Shown: one piece after another, positions 57,003 through 64,000 of the stretch
Numbering within the stretch: the first letter of the stretch is position 1
Layout of the letters: each line of letters starts with the position of its first letter
From: JABDEZ01 sp965276955
Lineage (GTDB): Bacteria; Bacteroidota; Bacteroidia; Chitinophagales; Chitinophagaceae
Reading direction: 5' to 3'
NCBI GenBank assembly: GCA_965276955.1
Contig: CBDIBP010000009.1
Location: 62,001-126,000, forward strand
Length of the DNA stretch: 64,000 bases
Position numbers and translations under genes: made by a program
The notes under the pieces: model-generated
Seen by the model: the letters and a program-made list of their open reading frames with translations, nothing else
Told to the model about the DNA's origin: nothing
The model's database searches: none

Positions 57003-57470
57003 ATGTTTAGATTCATCTTTTTTTCTGTCGTATTTACACTTATACTAGTTGATCTCTCTAGTGTTAAGGCTCAAAATGACACATTGAAAACGCAACCAAT
57101 ACAAATGCTTAAAGATTTTTATACTACATATTCTGTGGAATGGTCCCTAAAGGGCACCAATAAAGATCCGAGGCTTCTTGGTAAAAAATTAGATTCCTTA
57201 GAGCAGAAATATTGCACTCAAAAGTTAGTAAAAGAAGTGAAAGATTGGTTTAATGATGGGCAGGATCTGTTAACCAATACATGGGGTATTTTTGAGCCAG
57301 TCGATAGTTTGACAATAGTAAAAGATTTAGCACACAAGAATAGTTATATTTTGTCATATATAAATGTTGACTATCCCCAGTCGCTTACTATGCCTGTGAA
57401 GAAGAAGATCGTATTACATATTGAGGTAGTTAAGGAGGGTGGGCATTATAAAATTGCTTCTGTTAAGTAG
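57003..57470 (+). CDS. DUF3828-like secreted protein
   Basis: 155 residues with a signal peptide (FIFFSVVFTLILVDLSSVKAQ). The mature part starts with a helix (MLKDFYTTYSVEW) and DSLEQKYCTQKLVKEV, then a beta-rich segment ending HYKIASVK, as in DUF3828/NTF2-like periplasmic proteins. It lies 19 bases after the diiron gene on the same strand, so may be cotranscribed, though its AT-rich codon use differs from the bio genes. Function unknown. Confidence 0.65.
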   Translation: MFRFIFFSVVFTLILVDLSSVKAQNDTLKTQPIQMLKDFYTTYSVEWSLKGTNKDPRLLGKKLDSLEQKYCTQKLVKEVKDWFNDGQDLLTNTWGIFEPVDSLTIVKDLAHKNSYILSYINVDYPQSLTMPVKKKIVLHIEVVKEGGHYKIASVK

Positions 57471-57563
57471 ATATCCTCGCTTGCACCCTCGCGATGAATT
57501 TAAGAATAGAAGATAACACAAACGCTACATCATTCAATATCGAAGAACCACATATTGCCGTTA

Positions 57564-57983
57564 CTACGAACAGATGATATGGTTTGTACTTTCCATTTGC
57601 TGGTCATTGTCTTGTTTCGTCCTAACACCATAGACGTAATGGTCGGTCTCCTTGGGTACCAGGGCTACTTCATATTGTAAATTCCATTCTTTAATGCTTT
57701 CTAATATCGGCAAGAACGCTAAGCCTTTTTCAGACAGCTTATATTCTACCCTTGGTGGTAGTTCTTTATAGGCCAGTCTTTCCAATAGTCCATCCTCTTC
57801 CAGCTCTTTTAACTGTTCGGCTAGTACTTTCCTTGAAATGTGTGGTATTATGGCATCTAACTGACCGAAACGAATGGTACGGGTGCCAACTACATTTATA
57901 ATTATCGGCTTCCATTTATTAGCAATAGTTCCAATAGCTCTCGTGAACGGACAATTCGAATTGCAAAACCTGTCGTCTCTCAT
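57564..57983 (-). CDS. HxlR-family transcriptional regulator
   Basis: A 139-residue winged-helix regulator. The conserved N-terminal CPFTRAIGTIANKWKPII and the HTH/wing RFGQLDAIIPHISRKVLAEQLKELEEDGLLER segment (split here: ISRKVLAEQLKELE is the core) define the family. The Cys-rich start (FCNSNCP) is typical and could sense redox or electrophiles. It is divergent from an SDR gene across a 108-base promoter with repeated GTAAC motifs. Confidence 0.92.
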   Translation of the reverse strand: MRDDRFCNSNCPFTRAIGTIANKWKPIIINVVGTRTIRFGQLDAIIPHISRKVLAEQLKELEEDGLLERLAYKELPPRVEYKLSEKGLAFLPILESIKEWNLQYEVALVPKETDHYVYGVRTKQDNDQQMESTNHIICS

Positions 57984-57999
57984 GTGCTTGAAATTAGTA

Positions 58000-58064
58000 G
58001 TTACCCAAAAGTAACCAGAATATACTGTAATGGTTACAAAGATAAACTAACGATGGTAACTTTG
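58000..58064. promoter_or_regulatory. Divergent promoters and candidate HxlR operator
   Basis: Minus-strand -7 TACTTTTG (58006-58013) with TTTG at 58037-58040 as -33 serves the HxlR gene. Plus-strand -7 TAACTTTG at 58057-58064 serves the SDR gene. Overlapping these, GTTAC-N6-GTAAC (58000-58015) and GTAACC-N15-GGTTAC (58011-58037) form inverted repeats. Confidence 0.6.
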
Positions 58065-58091
58065 TGAAACAAATTAAAGGGAACCTGAAAA

Positions 58092-58844
58092 ATGAACAAA
58101 TTAGAAAATAAAGTAGCAGTTATAACAGGCGGCAATAGCGGTATTGGGTTGGGCATTGCTGAGGCATTTAAGAGCGAAGGCGCTAAAGGCGTTATTGTCG
58201 GCAGGAACCAGGAAACTCTGGATAGTGCCATAGCACAACTTGGAGCTGATTTTATAGCCATAAATGCTGATGTGACCAACCTTGCCGACCTGGAACGCGT
58301 GTTTGCCACAACAGCTGAAAAATTCGGTAAAATAGACGTGATAGTGGCCAATGCAGGTGCCGGAACCGTAGGGACCGTGGCAACTATTGGTGAGGCTGAC
58401 TATGACAAGACAATGGACCTGAACCTGAAAAGTGTGTACTTCACTGTTCATAAAGCACTACCCTATATGAATGATGGGGGATCTGTTATTCTTATCGGGT
58501 CGAACGCGGCACATAGGGCATATCCGAATTTTACACTTTATGGTGCTGCAAAAGCTGCGGTCATCTTTTTTGCAAAAGGATTTTCAAGCGACCTTTTAGA
58601 TAGAAGGATCAGAGCGAATGTTATAACACCAGGCACAACAGATACACCGGCATTTGAAAAGTTTGTTCCTGCAGAACAAATTGAAGCTGTAAAAACACAC
58701 TTTGCAAGTGAAATGCCGATAGGCAGAATTGGGCAACCATCTGACATTGGTAAAACAGCGGTTTTCCTGGCTTCTGATGATTCTTCGTTCATGCTCGGTG
58801 CTGAACTCCTTGTGGATGGTGGTATGACCTATTTAGCTAAATAA
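58092..58844 (+). CDS. SDR family oxidoreductase
   Basis: A 250-residue classical short-chain dehydrogenase. The NAD(P) motif GGNSGIGLG is at 14-22. NAGAG and the catalytic YGAAK segment (LYGAAKAAV) are intact, with the Ser of the triad in VILIGSNAA. The C-terminus has LLVDGGMTYL. Adjacent to and divergent from HxlR, its probable regulator. The true substrate is unknown. Confidence 0.92.
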   Translation: MNKLENKVAVITGGNSGIGLGIAEAFKSEGAKGVIVGRNQETLDSAIAQLGADFIAINADVTNLADLERVFATTAEKFGKIDVIVANAGAGTVGTVATIGEADYDKTMDLNLKSVYFTVHKALPYMNDGGSVILIGSNAAHRAYPNFTLYGAAKAAVIFFAKGFSSDLLDRRIRANVITPGTTDTPAFEKFVPAEQIEAVKTHFASEMPIGRIGQPSDIGKTAVFLASDDSSFMLGAELLVDGGMTYLAK

Positions 58845-58906
58845 TTAACCTCACACTGGCTTGGGTTTGTAACTCGTGCCGGTAAATATTTTAAATGATT
58901 TTCAAA

Positions 58907-59530
58907 ATGAGTAATTCAGAAAATAAAGTAACAAGCTACGCCATTATCGGCTTCGGCAATATCGGCCAGGCCCTGGCCAGGGCATTTGCCCGTAAGGGTA
59001 TCAAAGTATCTGTTGCCACCACGCGCGACCCGGAGAGCTTTGCACCTGACGCTGCCGCGATCGGTCCAGGAATCATTCCCACCACACTGGCAGAAGCAGT
59101 TAAGGCAGATATCATCTTTTTGGCTGTTCGTTTTGGATCGCACCAGGATGTCGCGAAAGCGCTGACCAGCTGGCAAGGGAAGACCATCGTGGATGTGACC
59201 AATGCCTACGGGGTGACCCCGGAGCAAATGGGAGGACTGCCTTCGGCCAGGTTCGTAGCGCAGGCCTTCACTGGCGGAAAGCTGGTCAAGGGCTTCAACC
59301 ATCTGGGCGCTGCCATTCTGGCCCAGGATCCGACCGTACATGGTGGCAGGAGGGTCGTGTTCCTGGCCAGCGACGATGACGGCGTAGCAGCAGAGATCGG
59401 TGCACTTGCGGAAAAGCTTGGTTTTGCGCCAGTAATACTTGGCGGGCTTTCGGATGGCGGACTGCTCGTGCAGGCGTACGGAAATACCTGGGGTAAACTC
59501 ATCTTTCAGGACCTATTCAAATTTAGCTAA
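58907..59530 (+). CDS. NADPH-dependent F420 reductase-like Rossmann protein
   Basis: 207 residues. The Rossmann motif GFGNIGQALARAFARKG is at about 14-30, IIFLAVRFG and FNHLGAAIL follow, in the F420:NADP oxidoreductase/ProC_N-like family. Such proteins in Bacteroidota are not known to use F420, so the redox partner is open. The start ATG at 58907 is preferred to 58895. Base composition stands out: 37 of 60 bases are G/C in 59221-59280, against 22 of 60 in 58561-58620. Confidence 0.82.
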   Translation: MSNSENKVTSYAIIGFGNIGQALARAFARKGIKVSVATTRDPESFAPDAAAIGPGIIPTTLAEAVKADIIFLAVRFGSHQDVAKALTSWQGKTIVDVTNAYGVTPEQMGGLPSARFVAQAFTGGKLVKGFNHLGAAILAQDPTVHGGRRVVFLASDDDGVAAEIGALAEKLGFAPVILGGLSDGGLLVQAYGNTWGKLIFQDLFKFS

Positions 59531-59605
59531 CGGGTCGTGATCGCAAATTTGAATGCGATTCTCCTTCATGGCAAAGGAAACCACAGTCTCAAAAAAAATA
59601 CAATA

Positions 59606-60364
59606 ATGAGTAAATTAAACAATAAAGTAGCGATAGTTACGGGTGCTTCAAAAGGAATAGGGGCATCTATTGCAAAACACTTTGCCGCAGAAGGTGCAAA
59701 GGTGGTGGTGAATTATGCCTCAAGCAAAGAGGGTGCAGATAATGTAGTAAAAACCATAACCGACAATGGAGGCTTAGCCATCGCAGTACAGGCCGATGTA
59801 TCAAAAGAAGCCGATGTAAAGCGGCTCTTTGAAGAAACAAAGCAAGCTTTCGGCACGTTGGATGTTTTGGTGAACAACGCGGTCTTTCAGCAATACTTGC
59901 CTATTGATCAGGCAACAACGGAGGCTTTTCATCAGCATTTCAATGTGAATGTTTTGGGCCCTGTACTTACCATACAGGCAGCTATGAAACTGTTTGGCGA
60001 TAAGGGTGGCAATATCATCAATATCAGTTCGGGTGCCAGTAAAATGCCGATGGCGGGTGTCGCGTTATATTCTGCGACCAAGGCGGCATTAGATGCTATA
60101 ACGATTTCTATGTCGAAAGAACTGGGTGCAAAAAATATTCGTGTCAATTCTATTTTGCCGGGCGCTACGGAAACAGAAGGTGCACACACTGCAGGCGTTA
60201 CTACTGGCAGCGATGCTGAAAAAATGTTTGTTGCCCATACACCACTGGGCCGCAGGGGCCAGCCAGAAGATATTGCAAAAGCTGCGGTGTTCCTTGCTTC
60301 CGATGATGCAGCCTGGGTAACGGGTGAGCAAATTTCCGTGTCGGGTGGTATGTATGGTTTTTAG
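59606..60364 (+). CDS. SDR family oxidoreductase (3-oxoacyl reductase-like)
   Basis: 252 residues, classical SDR. TGASKGIG at about 12-19, NNA in LVNNAVFQQ, INISSGAS, catalytic YSATK, and VSGGMYGF at the end. The frame starts at 59537, but the ATG at 59606 begins the homology (MSKLNNKVAIVTGAS). It closes the cluster of three reductases and is followed by a terminator. Confidence 0.92.
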   Translation: MSKLNNKVAIVTGASKGIGASIAKHFAAEGAKVVVNYASSKEGADNVVKTITDNGGLAIAVQADVSKEADVKRLFEETKQAFGTLDVLVNNAVFQQYLPIDQATTEAFHQHFNVNVLGPVLTIQAAMKLFGDKGGNIINISSGASKMPMAGVALYSATKAALDAITISMSKELGAKNIRVNSILPGATETEGAHTAGVTTGSDAEKMFVAHTPLGRRGQPEDIAKAAVFLASDDAAWVTGEQISVSGGMYGF

Positions 60365-60471
60365 ATCCATAAAGTTAGAAAATGAAAGAAAGTGGGTCAG
60401 GAATATTGGTTGATGGTTGTTGTACCAACTGCGCACTAAAATGATTCTTTCAAGAGTGTAAGTTTTTTTCG

Positions 60472-60509
60472 GGTCCCTGTTTCTTTCCGGAAGCAGGGAC
60501 CTTTTGTTT
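60472..60509 (+). terminator. Intrinsic terminator after the reductase cluster
   Basis: GGTCCCTG pairs with CAGGGACC, extended inside by CTT/AAG pairs, then TTTTGTTT. 107 bases after the last SDR stop. Confidence 0.8.
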
Positions 60510-60532
60510 GGATTCAAACACCCATAATAACA

Positions 60533-60599
60533 TTGCCTCATAGAGGCAAAGGGTCTGTAGAAAAATGCCACAAAATAAATAAGTGCCTCATAGAGGCAC
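60533..60599. repeat. Pair of 15-bp palindromic repeats
   Basis: TGCCTCATAGAGGCA occurs at 60534-60548 and 60584-60598. Each copy has a self-complementary flanking base pair (T..A, then G..C), so the palindrome is 17 bases in both. Fifty bases apart. Confidence 0.75.
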
Positions 60600-60854
60600 G
60601 GCGTACCCGCTATTCCGCTCAAACCCATACCCAGCCTGCAAACAAATAAGCATGCCACTCAAGTTACTGTAGTATGCTACCGCACTTACTGCGGTGCCAT
60701 GCTTTTCCACTAAAATAGTTTCAAATATCCTCCCCAACTTTAGCTCAAAAACCCTCGTAATAGGTGTCATAACACGTACTCGTTATCCTAAGATTCAGAT
60801 CCGACAAACAGTCTACACAATTATCGCATTGCCGCATAACTATAAACCCGAATT

Positions 60855-61697
60855 ATGAAACAAACCCAGAACCAACAAGCCAAAGACCTTTACTTCGGTA
60901 CCCACAAGTCCCAAACACAAATAGCCAACGAGGTAGGCGTCAGCGTAAAGACCCTTTACCTATGGATCAAAAAGGGCGCTTGGGATGAATTGAAGATGGC
61001 ATCACTTGCTGCACCCGCTATCATTGTAGACAATCTGTGCTTCATGCTCGTCGATCTGCAAAAGCATATAGGTGAACGTCCCGAAGGCAACCGTTTCCCA
61101 ACCCCGCAAGAGGTCGATAGTATACGCAAGCTCATCAATAGTATTGAAAAAATGAAGCACTGCTCATCCACGGGCCTTAACATGCAGGTCATGGCCGATT
61201 TCGTTAATTATCTACAACCAGATCCGGAGTTCGCACAAAAACTGCAATTGCATGCAGAGAATTATTTCAAGGCCCGCAAAAGGAACGATCGTTATCCAGA
61301 CCACTTTGCTTATGGTGCTCAACCACCCATGACCGCAGAAGAAGAGGTCAGTGCCATAAAAGAAGAACTCGAAGCCCGCTTCGGTCCCACTAAACAAGGG
61401 TCCCAACTAATACAAGAACCTTGCGAAAATTTTCCGTCACGGTCGGAAATTCCATTAAAAGAAGAGGCCGATAACGAAGCTGGTAAACCATTTCAGCCGA
61501 CAGACACCTGCTCAACTGAATTTCCGGTACAGGAAAGAACCGGAAATTTTGTTCCCTGTTCACATGATTCGGGATTGTTTTTGGACGAACAAAAGATCAG
61601 TCATATACGGCCTCCTGAAAGAAATAATAAAGGCGTTGAAAGTATCATACTTCCAACGCCCCTTATCCGCTACAATAGCCGCCTTGAAGTTATCTGA
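60855..61697 (+). CDS. Helix-turn-helix protein resembling phage terminase small subunits
   Basis: 280 residues. The N-terminal 45 residues are a clear HTH (KSQTQIANEVGVSVKTLYLW then IKKGAWDEL), as in terminase small subunits and related DNA-binding proteins. The middle is helical (residues 60-150), and the last 110 residues are low-complexity, acidic and probably disordered. No large terminase, portal or integrase is nearby, so it is a lone gene; a domesticated or regulatory role is as likely as a phage remnant. It converges with the FKBP gene, overlapping by 8 bases. Confidence 0.65.
   Translation: MKQTQNQQAKDLYFGTHKSQTQIANEVGVSVKTLYLWIKKGAWDELKMASLAAPAIIVDNLCFMLVDLQKHIGERPEGNRFPTPQEVDSIRKLINSIEKMKHCSSTGLNMQVMADFVNYLQPDPEFAQKLQLHAENYFKARKRNDRYPDHFAYGAQPPMTAEEEVSAIKEELEARFGPTKQGSQLIQEPCENFPSRSEIPLKEEADNEAGKPFQPTDTCSTEFPVQERTGNFVPCSHDSGLFLDEQKISHIRPPERNNKGVESIILPTPLIRYNSRLEVI
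61621..61659 (-). terminator. Intrinsic terminator of the FKBP gene, inside the neighbour's 3' coding end
   Basis: GGCGTTG-AAGTA / TACTT-CAACGCC stem (one mismatch, loop TCA). Minus-strand tail TTTATTATTT. It lies within the last 25 codons of the convergent HTH gene. Confidence 0.6.
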
Positions 61698-62173
61698 TAT
61701 CTTCTACCTCTACGTCGAATATAAGCACTGCATTAGGTCCTATTCTGCCACCGGCGCCTGCTGCGCCATATGCCATACCCGATGGGAGATATAATGTTGC
61801 CCTGCTGCCTTTGTTCAGCAGTGCCACGCCCTCATCCCAGCCACTTATCACCTGGTGGGCGCCAAGCGTGAAGGTGAAGGGGCTGCGGGTAGCTTTATAG
61901 TTCGCATCCATATTGGCATCAAATTGCTGACCGTCCAGCGTCTTGCCTAAGTACAGCATACTAACAGATTGGCCTGCTTTGGCGTTCGCGCCGCTGCCCT
62001 TCCTGTTCATAGTGTAGTACAGGCCCGATGCTGTTCTTGTAGCTTTGATGTGGTTCTTTGCAAAATATTCCACCAGGGTTTTTTTCGTCTTTAGCAGCCT
62101 GGCTCTGTGCCAGTGCCTTGCCTGTTGTAAACAATACCAGTACAGACAATAAGATCTTGCTGATCTTCTTCAT
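61690..62173 (-). CDS. FKBP-type peptidyl-prolyl isomerase, interrupted by one apparent frameshift
   Basis: About 160 residues with a signal peptide (MKKISKILLSVLVLFTTGKA). The FKBP domain is in the second half: VSMLYLGKTLDGQQFDAN, FTLGAHQVISGWDEGVALLN, LPSGMAYGAAGAG, LIFDVEVEDI. The frame changes at the T7 run 62079-62085; removing one base gives AKDEKTLVEYFAKNHIKATR, the normal FKBP N-terminal helix. Assembly error is likely, but a real break cannot be excluded. Periplasmic folding catalyst. Confidence 0.85.
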
Positions 62174-62379
62174 ATTTTTTAGCGTTTGGTTAGTAATAAG
62201 CACAATGTAATATTTGTAACTGTAAAATACACGGTCTGGCTTGGTCAAAAAACAACAAAAGCCTCATGAAGATCTCTCGCGCATTTTGACCCTTTTCTAA
62301 CTTTATCCATCTTTATTCAACTACGTGCAGCAGGCTGATATGAAGTATTAACTTTGAATGATGGAAATATCAATTGTTA

Positions 62380-64000
62380 TCAGGCATCTTGATACGTCCA
62401 GTGAAACGATAGTTGCTCGATCTTGTCATCATGATAGGCACCGGAAATAGCTGTAAGCCTGGCATTGAAAGCATCTGCAATATCTGCTGAAAAGAAGATT
62501 GCCCTCTCATTGCCGCAGCCCACAACATGTCCATGTTGCGTTTGCAACCAAAGGCCATTTATGCCCCCGTCTGAATTGCCATAGACACTGGCGATGTACT
62601 CACCATCTTTCAGCTTATAGCTATCAGCATGCCCGGTCTTGCCCTTTAGACCACCTGATCTGCCATCGTAATAAACCTCTATCCCGCACAGCCTGTCATC
62701 CTTGGAATGAAGGACTATCTCTGTGATCTTCTTATTCGGCTCTGCAGCAAATTTAGTATGCGCCGCCATCACCCCAAAAATGCCTATCTCAATGGTCGTT
62801 TCTCTTTTTTTCAGCCAGTTGTTCTTTATGTCCTCATACCCTTGCTTATATGCTTCTAGGTATGCAGTATTATCACCTTCTATATTTGCGGGCAATTTGG
62901 CTTTGAAATATTTCCACACATTACCTATCATCAGGTGGTCATCAACCTCGGTACCATATTGCTTCATTACCTGGTCCCTGTATTGCTCATAAATGAACTG
63001 CTCATTTGTTTTTTCTTTGGCATTCTTTACTATCAGCATTTTCCATCCCGTCATATACTTATCTTCTATAGATACCATTTCCGGGGCGAGTGGGAATGGT
63101 ATCTCTTTTATCTCCCACATTCTGCGTTTCAGCAGTTCATCTTTAACATGCCCAAGTACGTTCGTGTACTTCTCTATGCTTTTGTTCAGGACATTCACCC
63201 TCGACTTGATAGCATTTCTTGAAGGTGCTCCGAACAGTATCTCGTAATTGACCAGCAAGGCGTGCTGCACTGTAATAATGAAGGTTCCCAGTACTACTAT
63301 ATAAGGAAATACTTTTTCCGGAGATTTTTCCAGTACCTCCAGTTCCGTACGGTGTATGTCTTTAAGGATCTGGTCTATATTGTTTCCTTTTAGTCCTTCG
63401 GTCTCGTCGCTGCAAATACTTATCAGGTTATCGATATGCGCACGGAGATCGAGCGTAAGCCGCCGCAGGTCGTTCTCATCAATAAGCTGCTTCACCCGCT
63501 CATCTACATATTCTTTCATCTGGTTCCACAGATCTTTCATCTCATCATGCTTTTCCCAAAACTGCCCTACCAGGAATGTAAGTCCACCCCCTACTTCGGG
63601 CACTTTACCTGCTACGGCAAGGGCCACGTTCCTGAGGTCCTCATTAGCTTTTACATATTCTTTATCGGGGATCGGGCTCGATCCGCCGCCCTGGCCTTGC
63701 GTAGGCACCAGCATGAATAGCTGGTTGTCAGTTGTTGTAAGGGGATGTTGCCTTACTTCTGCACCCGCTTTTGTAGCAGCCTGCCACACATCAAGGAAAT
63801 TTTTGCTGTGGACCGCCATGATGCGGTAGAAGCCGTTCCCGGCCGGGTACAACCTGAACATGCAGTGGTCATAATCCGGCTGAAGAAAAGGATAACGGTA
63901 ATACGCAAGCACTACTGAGTTATCCTTTACGGTCAGGTAATGGTCGCGGGCGCCTGCTATTGCCAACAAATAATGGTCTTGCCAGCCTTTGGGATTATCT
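62380..64000 (-). CDS. Ricin-lectin / delta-endotoxin-like helical / jacalin-lectin protein, 5' truncated by window edge
   Basis: At least 539 residues; the frame stays open to the right edge (DNPKGWQDHYL precedes the first possible start at 63969). Residue numbers count from 63969. Residues 1-90 are a Ricin_B-like lectin (FYRIMAVHSKNFLDVW, DNQLFMLV). A Gly/Ser linker at 91-100. Residues 107-345 are helical and resemble the pore-forming N-domain of Cry delta-endotoxins: LTFLVGQFWEKH, then W-x-x-M heptads (LWNQMKEYVDERVKQLIDEN), then the central hydrophobic helix VVLGTFIITVQHALLV. Residues 392-529 match a jacalin-type lectin (ITEIVLHSK, CGIEVYYDGRSGG, LKDGEYIASVYG, LSFHWTY). Expected role: sugar-binding pore-forming toxin. 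Whether it is secreted cannot be seen, because the N-terminus is missing. Confidence 0.72.
   Translation of the reverse strand, partial: DNPKGWQDHYLLAIAGARDHYLTVKDNSVVLAYYRYPFLQPDYDHCMFRLYPAGNGFYRIMAVHSKNFLDVWQAATKAGAEVRQHPLTTTDNQLFMLVPTQGQGGGSSPIPDKEYVKANEDLRNVALAVAGKVPEVGGGLTFLVGQFWEKHDEMKDLWNQMKEYVDERVKQLIDENDLRRLTLDLRAHIDNLISICSDETEGLKGNNIDQILKDIHRTELEVLEKSPEKVFPYIVVLGTFIITVQHALLVNYEILFGAPSRNAIKSRVNVLNKSIEKYTNVLGHVKDELLKRRMWEIKEIPFPLAPEMVSIEDKYMTGWKMLIVKNAKEKTNEQFIYEQYRDQVMKQYGTEVDDHLMIGNVWKYFKAKLPANIEGDNTAYLEAYKQGYEDIKNNWLKKRETTIEIGIFGVMAAHTKFAAEPNKKITEIVLHSKDDRLCGIEVYYDGRSGGLKGKTGHADSYKLKDGEYIASVYGNSDGGINGLWLQTQHGHVVGCGNERAIFFSADIADAFNARLTAISGAYHDDKIEQLSFHWTYQDA

Larger units (their letters stand above)
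60365..60854. other. Intergenic region without gene
   Basis: About 490 bases holding the terminator and the palindromic repeat pair listed separately; the remainder has no supported ORF or RNA gene. Confidence 0.55.

Noticed and set aside
60855..61697. Prophage region
   Set aside because: Only one terminase-like HTH gene; no integrase, capsid, portal or attachment repeats were seen.
1..64000. tRNA or rRNA genes
   Set aside because: No cloverleaf with a GTTCGA-type T-loop and CCA-end context, and no rRNA-like conserved blocks, were noticed in the gaps; a covariance search was not possible.

Overview
The window reads as chromosome from a Bacteroidota bacterium, most likely Chitinophagales or a relative. 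The evidence is several very large secreted proteins with type IX secretion (T9SS) sorting domains, SprB-like and SBBP repeats, a HisKA_3 two-component pair, a DUF2721 protein, few Shine-Dalgarno sequences, several TTG starts, and many upstream motifs matching the Bacteroidota -7 element TAnnTTTG. No rRNA, tRNA, CRISPR array or complete mobile element was seen.

Layout. 1-4.8 kb: two TPR sensor kinases, one with a LuxR-type response regulator. 4.9-10 kb: ABC exporter, TerB-like protein, alanine dehydrogenase, sigma-54. 10.5-38.2 kb: a block of five T9SS surface proteins of up to about 2,600 residues (beta-propeller, Ig/PKD-like and SprB-like repeats), interrupted by a PAP2-like membrane protein and metH. 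38.2-42.7 kb: DUF2721 protein, a probable small RNA, HAD hydrolase, RRM protein, and a porin-ammonium transporter operon. 42.8-47.2 kb: a tight four-gene operon FkbH / acyl carrier protein / MBOAT acyltransferase / SGNH-like protein, which looks like a surface acylation system. 47.6-52.2 kb: a complete cyanophycin module (cphA, cphB, isoaspartyl dipeptidase). 52.3-57 kb: biotin operon bioB-F-D-A plus a fifth overlapping gene with a full set of ferritin-like diiron ligands. 57-60.4 kb: DUF3828 protein, then HxlR regulator divergent from an SDR / F420-type reductase / SDR cluster. 60.8-64 kb: terminase-small-subunit-like HTH protein, FKBP isomerase, and a right-edge gene whose product looks like a ricin-lectin / Cry-type helical / jacalin-lectin toxin.

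How the genes work together. cphA-cphB-isoaspartyl peptidase can store and release Asp/Arg nitrogen. The porin-Amt pair imports ammonium. The FkbH operon has the parts to load an acyl group (possibly glyceryl) on an ACP and pass it across the membrane. The T9SS proteins fit gliding or adhesion. bioC/bioH are not in the window.

Caution: at least six genes are broken by single-base length changes, mostly in short homopolymers. Ten of about fourteen breaks lie between 25.1 and 29.7 kb, so consensus errors are as likely as real pseudogenes. I treat these as single interrupted genes.
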